DNA of 25,212 nucleotides from Pedobacter sp. Lineage in GTDB: Bacteria; Bacteroidota; Bacteroidia; Sphingobacteriales; Sphingobacteriaceae. The DNA lies in NCBI GenBank assembly GCA_028287885.1, contig JAQBOT010000395.1, forward strand, positions 1 to 25,212. Reading direction: 5' to 3'. A program made the position numbers and the translations under genes. Below, in pieces: positions 1-9,391 of this stretch (positions within the stretch are counted from its first letter, which is position 1; every line of letters begins with the position of its first letter). The notes under the pieces are model-generated. The model did no database searches, had not been told where the DNA came from, and saw only the letters and a list, made by a program, of their open reading frames with translations.

Positions 1-657
1 TACCCGCACAACAAACGTTTTTAGTTCCTTGTTCGCGTCTATGGCGTAGTCCTTTATGTCGAACATAATGGCATTTACGGTGCAAAACATCCAATTTTTC
101 ACAAAAAGCCAGAGCCAAAGGATTTCAGCAGGGAAGTCGTAGCCGCGCTCGATCTTTAAGACAATCAAAGGCAAGACATTCGCAGTACAAGCCCACATGA
201 AGCCTATGATAAAGGGTTTAAGCCAGCCGGTGTTTCTTAGGTTCAGGTTGAAGAAGTAGGCTGGGAGCAAGCCGTAATAGAGTATCGCAACACCAAGGAT
301 CCCAAAGACTATAATCCAATACAGTGCTGGAAGGTAAAATATGGAATAGAAGTTCGTAAAGAACAGATACATAAATATGGCTATGCTTGATGCTATAAGT
401 GTCCCTTGGCTCCAGATTAGAAATTTCCTGTGTTTGATGTACCATGCGGCCCTGGGGTTGGTCGACTTGGTTAGTTTCAGGTTGCCCATGTAGGCATGTG
501 TGTAATAGGCTATCGGCGCACAAAAGATCAGGGCATAATAGGCGTGGGAGTTGAAGGGAACTGCCAGCTGAAGCGTTGCTTCAATGGTTAAGGCGAGAGC
601 GAGAAATCCTATGAAATAGTTTCCGAAGAATATAAACCGGATGATTTTTGCGCCCAT
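1..657 (-). CDS. UbiA-like prenyltransferase-family membrane protein, 5' part (3' end outside window)
   Basis: An open frame runs on the minus strand from an ATG at 657 to the window edge with no stop, giving 219 codons. The protein begins MGAKIIRFIFFGNYF and is strongly hydrophobic, with several membrane segments (roughly residues 8-30, 38-55, 85-105, 108-130, 150-170). Near the edge it contains FDIKDYAIDANKELKT, which resembles the second aspartate motif of UbiA-superfamily prenyltransferases (DxxD followed by a basic/Thr segment). The first Asp-rich motif of catalytic UbiA enzymes is not visible; its place is taken by an N-K-R-rich loop ending AAWYIKHRKFL. I infer a divergent UbiA-like integral membrane protein whose substrate cannot be named. 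It could equally be an uncharacterised multi-spanning protein. The coding call is firmer than the family call. It is divergent from the genes to its right. Confidence 0.6.
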   Translation of the reverse strand, partial: MGAKIIRFIFFGNYFIGFLALALTIEATLQLAVPFNSHAYYALIFCAPIAYYTHAYMGNLKLTKSTNPRAAWYIKHRKFLIWSQGTLIASSIAIFMYLFFTNFYSIFYLPALYWIIVFGILGVAILYYGLLPAYFFNLNLRNTGWLKPFIIGFMWACTANVLPLIVLKIERGYDFPAEILWLWLFVKNWMFCTVNAIMFDIKDYAIDANKELKTFVVRV

Positions 658-819
658 AGTTATGGAAGACAAGATAGGAATAAAATGATCTGGAATTTAA
701 GTCTGGGCAATTGCTGTTGCAACAAGTCTTAATCGCCTAGAAGTTGCTTTGGTAAAATCCCTCAATTTTCATAGAACAAGGAGACATCGTAAACACATCT
801 TGCACACGCGCAGTGTGTG

Positions 820-862
820 GTTGATGTGGGTTTGATGTGTGTTTGATGTGCGTTTGATGTGC
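820..862. repeat. Tandem repeat, about four copies of GTTTGATGTGN
   Basis: Four head-to-tail units are visible: a 10-nt variant at 820-829 and three 11-nt units at 830-840, 841-851 and 852-862. The three full units differ only in the last base (T, C, C). No coding frame depends on the array. It could be a slipped-strand repeat or a cluster of regulator sites; the sequence does not decide. Confidence 0.8.
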
Positions 863-1025
863 GATTCCGGTGTCAACAAATAAACGTGTTTTGTATGTCT
901 TGTGCTTCTTTTGCTTTATACCTGAAACTAGGTTTTACTGAATTTGGTTTACATGTTGATTTTCATTTCCCGATTTTAGTTGACACCGTAAATCTATTCT
1001 CTTTTCTTTTGGAAGAACGAATACG

Positions 1026-1033
1026 TAACTTTG
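1026..1033 (+). promoter_or_regulatory. Bacteroidota -7 box TAACTTTG
   Basis: TAACTTTG matches the Bacteroidota -7 consensus TAnnTTTG exactly. It ends six bases before the ATG at 1040, so transcription from it would give an almost leaderless mRNA. A TTTTG at 1007-1011 lies only 14 bases upstream of the box, too close for a normal -33 element, so support is moderate. Confidence 0.35.
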
Positions 1034-1039
1034 AGGCGA

Positions 1040-1423
1040 ATGTTAAACCGGTGTTTAGCCATATTGCTGCTCGTTGCCCTGATTGGTTCCTCCCTTTCCA
1101 GGGTTTTCGTGTATGCAGGATTTGAGGCCAACCAAAGCTACATCGCTAAGGTACTGTGTGAAAACAAATCACGTCCCTGGATGCATTGTAATGGTCGCTG
1201 CTACTTGATGAAAAAACTGAAAGAAGCGACCGAAAAAGAAAAAAAGCAACAAGAAAGGGACAATCTGAACCGCGTTGTTACTTCTTTTTTCCAGGAGCCG
1301 TTCCGTATGGTCTTTACCGACGCTACGGTCTTACAAGCGCAGCAAGCTGCCTTTCCAAGCTACAGATATTGCTATAGCAGCAGTTTCATTGAAACGATCT
1401 TCCGACCACCTAAGACTGTATAG
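1040..1423 (+). CDS. Small secreted Cys-motif protein upstream of a TonB-dependent receptor
   Basis: The 127-residue protein has an N-terminal signal or anchor segment (MLNRCLAILLLVALIGSSLS). A conserved-looking core YIAKVLCENKSRPWMHCNGR follows (residues 34-53), with Cys40, Cys50 and Cys54 in CX9CX3C spacing, then a Lys/Glu-rich stretch (residues 58-73) likely to be helical. The C-terminus is aromatic and ends RPPKTV. I recall similar small proteins with an MHCNGKC-type motif next to TonB-dependent receptors in other Bacteroidota, but cannot name a function; metal binding in the periplasm is a guess from the Cys/His motif. I chose the ATG at 1040 over the TTG at 1031 because it gives a cleaner signal peptide. 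The receptor gene follows after about 100 bases on the same strand, so the two are probably co-transcribed. Confidence 0.75.
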   Translation: MLNRCLAILLLVALIGSSLSRVFVYAGFEANQSYIAKVLCENKSRPWMHCNGRCYLMKKLKEATEKEKKQQERDNLNRVVTSFFQEPFRMVFTDATVLQAQQAAFPSYRYCYSSSFIETIFRPPKTV

Positions 1424-1487
1424 TATTCTTCTTTTTTAGACCATAGGTCTGTTCGACTCAAATCATTTCATTCAATTGCTATGCAAC

Positions 1488-1502
1488 CGGCTAGGATAGC
1501 CG
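1488..1502 (+). other. Short hairpin between the Cys-motif gene and the receptor gene
   Basis: CGGCTA (1488-1493) and TAGCCG (1497-1502) form a perfect 6-bp stem with a 3-nt loop in the 104-base gap before the receptor start. A second small palindrome, AGACCATAGGTCT, lies around 1438-1450. No U-tract follows, so neither is a terminator; they may be mRNA processing or stability structures, or chance. Confidence 0.3.
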
Positions 1503-1527
1503 CATGTCAATCGTACATCTTATTCCA

Positions 1528-3858
1528 ATGAAAAAAATATTTACAACCCTATATATTTTATTGCTAACCTATACACTTTTTGCACAGGAAAATCATACCA
1601 TCCGAGGCAAAATCTATGATGCTTTAACCAAAGAAGCCATACCTTCCGCTATCATCACTGACAACTCTGGTCATACAGTTACTTCTGATGCATCAGGAAA
1701 TTTTCATATTCAAAGTTCAACTTCAACGCTCCTGATTCGTTTGATGGGTTACGAAACCCAATCGATAAAAGTTATCGCTGACGTACTCGCTATTGGGTTA
1801 AAACCCTCAACCAACCAACTGAACCAAGTTGTGGTAAGTGCCAACCGTAACGCTGAAAAACGCAGCGAAGCACCTATCGCAATCGCCAACGTGTCCGCAC
1901 AGATAATACAGGATACGAAAGCCCAACGGATTGATCAATTGGTTAACAAGGTTTCGGGGGTTAACATGGTAGACCTCGGCAATGAGCAGCACGAAATGAG
2001 CATCCGCCAGCCGATAAATACGAATAACCTGTTTTTATACCTCGAAGATGGCCTGCCTTTGCGCACCTCAGCTGTATTTAATCACAATGCATTGCTGGAA
2101 ATGAATATGACAGCAGCTAAGAACATAGAAATTATTAAAGGTCCCTCATCTGCACTTTACGGTGCGGAAGCTATTGGAGGGGTGATCAACTTGATTACAC
2201 AAGCCCCACCGGCTTTTACTTCCGGATACTTAAGCGGGCAAACCAGTAATCAAGGCTATAAGCGCGTGGACGGACAGATTGGTACGACCGCCGGTAAGCT
2301 GGGTTTTATTGTGAGCGGCTATCATGCCAACCAGACCAACGGCCCCATCCAATATAGTGATTTTCACAAAACGGCGGTAACCGGCAGGCTCGACTATCAT
2401 ATTGATAGCGCCACCACCTGGACGAACAGCGTATCCTACATCAACTATTTCAGCGATATGTACGGGGATTTAGACAGCGCCCATTTCGTTAGCAAAAATT
2501 ATTTAGCCCAATCTTTCTTTACATACCGTAAAGTAACCGCGCTGCGTGCGCGTTCCACCATCACCCACAGCTGGACTGAGAACGGGATCACAAGTGCCAC
2601 ATTTATGTACCGTAACAACTCGGTTGCCCAAAACCCATCCTATTCTATTGCGAGCTATCCGATTGGGGGTCAAGCTACCAACCCTGTTTCACCGGATACG
2701 GCCAGCGGCAATATCAATACCAATGCCTTCAAGTCTTATGGCCTGTTCCTGCAACACGTACAACGTTTTAAATTCCTCGACAGCAAGCTGATTGTGGGCA
2801 CGAGCGGGGAGCTTGACCCGCAATCCTTCTTCCAGGATTTTATATGGGTCAAAAAGCAAACCCAGAACGGGGTAACAAATTATGTCAGCTATACCAAGCT
2901 CAACCCGGATTCTGTGATGGCCGATTATCGTACCGTGATCAGCAATTTCGCTGCGTATGTCAATTATGATTTTACCATTGCGCCAGGGCTGCGTATTTCG
3001 GCGGCTTTGCGTTATGATGCGTTCCAGTACGCTTTCGTCAATTCTCTGCCGGGTTCCAAAGTAACCGGCGGGCCGTCCACCATTATCAATTATGGTAAGG
3101 TCGCCCCGAAAGTTGGCTTCACCTATAATTATCATAGCATCGGCTTTTACGGAACTTACAGTGAAGGCTACGTTCCGCCGCAGATCACCAATGTGTTCGG
3201 CAAGTCGACCAACAATGTATACCTGCTGCCGCAGACCTTTAAAAATTATGAGTTAGGCGGCTGGCTGTCGCTGGCACAACATAAGCTGTATATTGATTAC
3301 AGCTTTTACCTGATGAACGGCAGCAACGAGATCATCAATGTGCGCCTGCCGGATAATACCACTATGCCACAGAATGCCGGCGCAACGCGACATAAAGGCA
3401 TCGAGTACGGTATCAGCTACCGCCCGGTGGAGGGCTTGTACCTGCGCCTGAGCGGAACCAATGCCTTGCATAAATTTGTGAATTATGTCGCTAGCGGCGT
3501 AAGGTACAATGGCTACGAAATGCCGGATGCCCCACACTTTATGGGTAATGCCGAGGTGATTTATAAGCCACACTTTATTAGGGGATTTCGTATAGGTGCA
3601 GAGGAAACGATCATGGGCAAATATTATCAAGATAACCAGCAGTTACGGAGCTATAAGGGTTACAAGGTGAGCAATATCCGCGCTGGTTATGAATACGGAC
3701 CAGCGGAAATATGGGTGAATGCGCTCAATATCTTCAATACTTATTATGCAACACTTGCTACGGCTACTGTGACGGGCGGCAAAGCTTCATACCGCTATAA
3801 TGTGGGCGAACCGCGAGCGTTTACCCTGGGTTTAGCTTATCACTTTGGCAAACGTTGA
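1528..3858 (+). CDS. TonB-dependent outer-membrane receptor with carboxypeptidase-regulatory-like N-terminal domain
   Basis: The protein has 776 residues from the ATG at 1528, which starts a good signal peptide (MKKIFTTLYILLLTYTLFAQ); the ATG at 1504 would add eight residues ahead of it. Residues about 20-95 form a CarboxypepD_reg-like beta-sandwich. A plug domain follows (about 100-225) with the typical KNIEIIKGPSSALYGAEAIG and GGVINLITQ segments, then a beta-barrel to the C-terminus (EPRAFTLGLAYHFGKR). It would import a bound ligand across the outer membrane using TonB-ExbBD energy. The substrate is not shown. The preceding Cys-motif protein hints at a metal or metal chelate. The thiamine operon begins downstream behind its own riboswitch, so thiamine uptake is possible but not supported by shared control. 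GC content rises clearly in the barrel half compared with the N-terminal half. Confidence 0.92.
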   Translation: MKKIFTTLYILLLTYTLFAQENHTIRGKIYDALTKEAIPSAIITDNSGHTVTSDASGNFHIQSSTSTLLIRLMGYETQSIKVIADVLAIGLKPSTNQLNQVVVSANRNAEKRSEAPIAIANVSAQIIQDTKAQRIDQLVNKVSGVNMVDLGNEQHEMSIRQPINTNNLFLYLEDGLPLRTSAVFNHNALLEMNMTAAKNIEIIKGPSSALYGAEAIGGVINLITQAPPAFTSGYLSGQTSNQGYKRVDGQIGTTAGKLGFIVSGYHANQTNGPIQYSDFHKTAVTGRLDYHIDSATTWTNSVSYINYFSDMYGDLDSAHFVSKNYLAQSFFTYRKVTALRARSTITHSWTENGITSATFMYRNNSVAQNPSYSIASYPIGGQATNPVSPDTASGNINTNAFKSYGLFLQHVQRFKFLDSKLIVGTSGELDPQSFFQDFIWVKKQTQNGVTNYVSYTKLNPDSVMADYRTVISNFAAYVNYDFTIAPGLRISAALRYDAFQYAFVNSLPGSKVTGGPSTIINYGKVAPKVGFTYNYHSIGFYGTYSEGYVPPQITNVFGKSTNNVYLLPQTFKNYELGGWLSLAQHKLYIDYSFYLMNGSNEIINVRLPDNTTMPQNAGATRHKGIEYGISYRPVEGLYLRLSGTNALHKFVNYVASGVRYNGYEMPDAPHFMGNAEVIYKPHFIRGFRIGAEETIMGKYYQDNQQLRSYKGYKVSNIRAGYEYGPAEIWVNALNIFNTYYATLATATVTGGKASYRYNVGEPRAFTLGLAYHFGKR

Positions 3859-3976
3859 AATTAAGGTCTAGACTCGTAAAAGGCATTAATTAATGTAACC
3901 ATGTTTGTTCAGATTGGGTTTTAACCTGCAGCTGCTACTCTGACTTACGTCTAAGTAATTAATAATTTTTACTAGA

Positions 3977-4008
3977 TTGACAGTTTACGTAAGATTTTTA
4001 TACATTTA
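3977..4008 (+). promoter_or_regulatory. Probable thiamine-operon promoter (TTG-N21-TACATTTA)
   Basis: A TTG at 3977-3979 lies 21 bases upstream of TACATTTA (4001-4008), which matches the Bacteroidota -7 consensus TAnnTTTG except for its last base. Transcription would start within a few bases of the first riboswitch helix at 4014, which supports the assignment. Confidence 0.45.
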
Positions 4009-4013
4009 CAAAA

Positions 4014-4084
4014 ACTTTAGGGGTGCCTTGTGCTGAGAAATACCCTTTGAACCTGATGCAGTTAGTACTGCCGAAGGGAAAAGT
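4014..4084 (+). ncRNA. TPP riboswitch (THI element) controlling the thiamine operon
   Basis: The conserved THI-box parts appear in order: GGGTGCC (4021-4027), GCTGAGAAATACCC (4032-4045), GAACCTGATGCAG (4049-4061) and GAAGGGAA (4073-4080). P1 pairs ACTTT (4014-4018) with AAAGT (4080-4084), P2 pairs GGGT with ACCC, and the last arm pairs GCAGT (4057-4061) with ACTGC (4066-4070) around a TAGT loop. The optional P3 arm is nearly absent, giving a compact aptamer. The element sits about 70 bases before thiS, so thiamine pyrophosphate should repress the whole operon. The expression platform is unclear: the only following hairpin is AACAAC/GTTGTT at 4087-4104, without a strong U-tract. Confidence 0.95.
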
Positions 4085-4155
4085 AGAACAACATTCAAGT
4101 TGTTTACCATTCCTTTAACGGTCCATTCCTATTGTTTGAAATCAATTAAACAAAA

Positions 4156-6254
<2,099 letters not shown>

Positions 6255-6255
6255 T

Positions 6256-6855
6256 ATGGAATTGATCGTTATTTCGAGCCCCTTCGCTGTTGCTGATGAA
6301 GGTCCACTTATCAATAACCTGTTTCGGGCGGGTTTGAAATACTTTCATCTGCGCAAGCCAGAAAGCGATCTTCAAAGCCTGAGGGATTTATTGAATGAAA
6401 TTGAGATCAGCTTTTATGACCGAATAGCCCTACACCAGTTTCATGAAATTGCTAACGAATTTGGCATCAAACGACTCCATTACACGGAGTCCGCCCGGAG
6501 GACATTCTGTTTAAAAACTATGCGGAAACAACAGGCAGACGGATTCACCTTGAGCACATCAATCCACGACATTCCATCATTACCCAGGGTTGAGCACTTT
6601 AATTATGTCTTCTACAGTCCAGTATTCAACAGTATTTCTAAACCGGGCTATAACAGCAAAGTTTCTGAAGATTTAATATTGGATAAAGCTGGATACGAAA
6701 CTAAAGTGATAGCCTTGGGCGGAGTGCAGGTATCGAACTTGCCAAGGATAAAACGAATGGGCTTTGATGGCGCTGCAGTGCTGGGAACACTTTGGAATGA
6801 GCCGCATAGAGCGGTCGAACGGTTTAATCAATTAAAAGAACAACTGCCTTTCTAA
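6256..6855 (+). CDS. TenI-like thiamine phosphate synthase-family protein
   Basis: A 199-residue TIM-barrel protein of the ThiE/TenI family. I chose the ATG at 6256 because it directly follows the thiC stop; the open frame extends upstream into thiC but that part is out of frame with conserved sequence. It has YFHLRKPESD (residues 29-38) where ThiE has a QLRxK motif, SPVFNSISKPGYNS (121-134) in place of the ThiE GPxxxTxTK loop, and a phosphate-binding-like ALGGV (153-157). It lacks the Asn-Asp pair that ThiE uses for Mg/pyrophosphate. I infer a TenI-type thiazole tautomerase or a second, altered ThiE rather than the main synthase, because a complete thiE follows five bases downstream. Confidence 0.8.
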   Translation: MELIVISSPFAVADEGPLINNLFRAGLKYFHLRKPESDLQSLRDLLNEIEISFYDRIALHQFHEIANEFGIKRLHYTESARRTFCLKTMRKQQADGFTLSTSIHDIPSLPRVEHFNYVFYSPVFNSISKPGYNSKVSEDLILDKAGYETKVIALGGVQVSNLPRIKRMGFDGAAVLGTLWNEPHRAVERFNQLKEQLPF

Positions 6856-6859
6856 AAAT

Positions 6860-7492
6860 ATGATAGATAGACTCCATTATATATCACAGGAACCAAAAAC
6901 TGGGTCTCACCTGACCGCCATTAGCCAGGCCCTGGATGCCGGATGCAAATGGGTGCAACTTCGGGTTAAGGAGCAGCCGGTAGATTTAATCCTGGAATAT
7001 GCTATAGAAGCAAATCGGTTGTGCAACCAGCACGGCGCCAAACTGATCGTCAATGACCATCCGGAGATCGCACTGAAAGCGGGTGCTTACGGGCTGCACT
7101 TAGGTTTGCAGGACATGTCTATAAGCGATGCAAGGGAAATAGTCGGTCAAAAGATGATCATTGGGGGAACAGCAAATACCTTTCAGCACGTTGAACAAAG
7201 GATTGCTGAAGGTGCAGATTACATTGGCCTTGGACCATATCGATTTACCAGCACCAAGAAAAAGTTAAGCCCGATTTTAGGCTGGGGAGGGATAAACGCC
7301 ATAATGAAACGTTTAGGGGCTGCAGATATTCCCATTATTGCAATTGGGGGGATATTGCAAGAAGATATTACGAGCATTATGGAAACCGGCGTTCATGGGG
7401 TGGCCGTTTCCGGTGCCATTACCTATGCGGCAAATCCGGTGGACATTGTTCATCAAATGTATCATTGCCTGAATACGCCTTTTATAATTTAA
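6860..7492 (+). CDS. thiE: Thiamine phosphate synthase ThiE
   Basis: A 210-residue protein that joins HMP-pyrophosphate and thiazole phosphate into thiamine phosphate. Family motifs are in order: QLRVKE (33-38), VNDH (64-67) for metal and pyrophosphate, GLHLGLQDM (78-86), IGGTANT (101-107), DYIGLGPYRFTSTKKK (120-135), PIIAIGGI, and GVHGVAVSGAI near the end. The length is normal. It lies between the TenI-like gene and thiG in the riboswitch operon. The pairing of one canonical and one altered ThiE-fold protein recurs in Bacteroidota thiamine operons. Confidence 0.93.
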   Translation: MIDRLHYISQEPKTGSHLTAISQALDAGCKWVQLRVKEQPVDLILEYAIEANRLCNQHGAKLIVNDHPEIALKAGAYGLHLGLQDMSISDAREIVGQKMIIGGTANTFQHVEQRIAEGADYIGLGPYRFTSTKKKLSPILGWGGINAIMKRLGAADIPIIAIGGILQEDITSIMETGVHGVAVSGAITYAANPVDIVHQMYHCLNTPFII

Positions 7493-7513
7493 ATTCTAAA
7501 GCTTAAACAGATC

Positions 7514-8281
7514 ATGTTAAAAATAGCCAATAAATCCTTCAGTTCCCGTTTATTCACTGGGACTGGTAAATTCAGTTCATGCATGTTAATGGAGGAAGCA
7601 TTGTTAGCATCCGGGTCGGAACTGGTAACGGTTGCATTGAAACGGGTGGATGTAAAGAATAACGAAGAGGATGATCTGATCAGCCACCTAAAACATCAAC
7701 ACATAAGTCTTTTGCCAAATACATCCGGTGTCAGAAACGCGAAAGAAGCCGTCTTTGCCGCGAAGCTGGCAAGGGAAGCTTTGGAAACCAACTGGATCAA
7801 ACTGGAAATACATCCCGATCCCAAGTATCTTATGCCCGACCCTATTGAAACGCTTTTAGCTACGGAAGAGCTGGCCAAATTGGGATTTATAGTTTTACCA
7901 TACATCCATGCAGATCCGGTTTTGTGCAAGAGATTGGAAGATGCAGGTACCTCGGCTGTAATGCCGTTAGGCGCTCCCATTGGAAGCAACAAGGGATTGA
8001 AAACAATAGATTTCTTAGAGATCATCATAAGCCAGAGTAATGTGCCTGTAATTGTAGACGCAGGCATAGGCGCTCCTTCGGATGCTGCCTGGGCGATGGA
8101 AATTGGAGCGGATGCAGTACTGGTGAACACCGCCATAGCTGTTTCCGGAGATCCAGTTCAAATGGCAAAAGCATTTAAAATGGCCGTAGAAGCTGGTCGG
8201 ATGGCTTTTGAAGCCAAGTTGGCTGCAGGCGTAACACATGCTGTAGCAAGCAGCCCTTTAACGTCATTCTTGTATGAATAA
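7514..8281 (+). CDS. thiG: Thiazole synthase ThiG
   Basis: A 255-residue TIM-barrel enzyme that assembles the thiazole phosphate ring from deoxyxylulose phosphate, dehydroglycine (from ThiH) and ThiS thiocarboxylate. The Schiff-base lysine is Lys96 in WIKLEIHPD, the same number as in the Bacillus subtilis enzyme. Other conserved segments are FTGTGKF (14-20), [37 protein letters not shown] and AVLVNTAIA. The stop overlaps the start of thiH by eight bases, which suggests coupled translation of the two partners. Confidence 0.96.
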   Translation: MLKIANKSFSSRLFTGTGKFSSCMLMEEALLASGSELVTVALKRVDVKNNEEDDLISHLKHQHISLLPNTSGVRNAKEAVFAAKLAREALETNWIKLEIHPDPKYLMPDPIETLLATEELAKLGFIVLPYIHADPVLCKRLEDAGTSAVMPLGAPIGSNKGLKTIDFLEIIISQSNVPVIVDAGIGAPSDAAWAMEIGADAVLVNTAIAVSGDPVQMAKAFKMAVEAGRMAFEAKLAAGVTHAVASSPLTSFLYE

Positions 8282-9386
8282 TTTCAGCGACATCTTTCAA
8301 ACCATGAACTGGGATGAAGTCAAAGCTAGCATCTATGCGAAAACCAGTCGGGATGTGGAACATGCATTGGCCACAGAAAAGAGGACACTGGAAGATTTTA
8401 AGGCGATGATCTCCCCCGCAGCCGCTCCTTACCTGGAACAAATGGCCAAAATCAGTCAGCAACTAACCGTCCGGCGTTTTGGCAAAGTGTTACAAATGTA
8501 TGTGCCGCTCTACCTTTCTAACGAGTGTAAAAATATCTGTACGTATTGCGGTTTCAGCTATAATAACAAGCTGAAACGCAAAACACTCTCTCCAATGGAG
8601 ATTATGCAGGAGGTAGCCGTTATTAAGGAAATGGGTTACGAGCATGTACTACTAGTTACAGGAGAAGATAACGAAACGGTACACATAGATTACTTCAAAA
8701 AAGTTCTTGAGTTGATTCGGTTCCACTTTGCACATATCTCTATGGAAGTTCAGCCGCTAGACCTTCAGGAATACGAGCAACTAACACCTTACGGCTTAAA
8801 TACCGTACTGGTGTACCAAGAGACCTATAACGAGCGTGATTATAAAACACACCACCCTAAAGGGAAAAAATCGAACTTCAGGTACCGCCTCGAAACACCC
8901 GATAGGTTGGGGCAGGCAGGTATTCATAAAATTGGTTTAGGTGTGTTAATCGGTTTAGAAGATTGGCGTACCGACAGTTTTTTCACTGCGCTTCACCTCA
9001 GTTACCTGGAGAAAAAGTACTGGCAAACCAAGTACAGTCTCTCTTTTCCGCGTCTGAGACCTTTTAGCGGAGGTTTAGAGCCGAAGGTGGAAATGAATGA
9101 CCGGGAACTTGTGCAGTTGATCTGTGCGTACCGGATTTTCAACGAGGAGCTAGAACTCTCCATGTCCACACGGGAATCGGAAACGTTTCGGAACAACATG
9201 ATCAAACTAGGAATCACCTCCATTAGTGCAGGCTCTAAAACCAATCCTGGAGGATATGCTGTAGAACCAGACTCACTAAAGCAGTTTGAAATTAGTGATG
9301 AGCGAAGCCCGGAAAAAATTGCTGAGATGATCAGATCACAAGGCTACGAGCCGGTCTGGAAAGATTGGGATAACAGTTTAGCTTGA
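8274..9386 (+). CDS. thiH: 2-iminoacetate synthase ThiH (radical SAM tyrosine lyase)
   Basis: A 370-residue radical-SAM protein that splits tyrosine into dehydroglycine and p-cresol to feed ThiG. The cluster motif is CKNICTYC (Cys85, Cys89, Cys92), followed by [14 protein letters not shown]. The glycine-rich VTGEDN segment and [13 protein letters not shown] are also typical of ThiH. Its use, with no glycine oxidase ThiO seen here, means this operon takes the tyrosine route. It overlaps thiG by eight bases; thiF starts five bases after its stop. Confidence 0.96.
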   Translation: MNNFSDIFQTMNWDEVKASIYAKTSRDVEHALATEKRTLEDFKAMISPAAAPYLEQMAKISQQLTVRRFGKVLQMYVPLYLSNECKNICTYCGFSYNNKLKRKTLSPMEIMQEVAVIKEMGYEHVLLVTGEDNETVHIDYFKKVLELIRFHFAHISMEVQPLDLQEYEQLTPYGLNTVLVYQETYNERDYKTHHPKGKKSNFRYRLETPDRLGQAGIHKIGLGVLIGLEDWRTDSFFTALHLSYLEKKYWQTKYSLSFPRLRPFSGGLEPKVEMNDRELVQLICAYRIFNEELELSMSTRESETFRNNMIKLGITSISAGSKTNPGGYAVEPDSLKQFEISDERSPEKIAEMIRSQGYEPVWKDWDNSLA

Positions 9387-9391
9387 ATACC

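Larger units (their letters stand above)
658..1039. other. Non-coding stretch between divergent genes
   Basis: This stretch separates the divergent UbiA-like gene from the small secreted protein gene. It holds an 11-nt tandem repeat (820-862), a small GC-rich inverted repeat just before it (CACAC...GTGTG around 804-818), a TGTTGCAACA palindrome at 715-724, and a -7-type promoter box next to the downstream start. No convincing gene is present; the open frame from 859 to 1125 has no protein-like character and overlaps the real downstream gene. Confidence 0.6.

Noticed and set aside
715..724. Palindrome TGTTGCAACA near the UbiA-like gene start
   Set aside because: A 10-bp palindrome alone is expected by chance at this length scale; no second copy was found.
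859..1125. Plus-strand open frame of 88 codons
   Set aside because: It overlaps the better-supported secreted-protein gene in another frame and has no domain, signal peptide or composition typical of a protein.
2689..3135. Minus-strand open frame of 148 codons inside the TonB receptor gene
   Set aside because: It is antisense to a clear receptor gene; the sequence shows no family pattern, so it is a shadow of the barrel codons.
4087..4104. AACAAC/GTTGTT hairpin after the TPP aptamer as an expression-platform terminator
   Set aside because: The stem is AT-rich and weak and the U-tract is only four bases, so it cannot be called a terminator; the mode of control stays open.
7696..8136. Minus-strand open frame of 146 codons opposite thiG
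   Set aside because: ThiG is certain in the other strand, and the antisense product is low-complexity Ala/Ser-rich with no recognisable domain.
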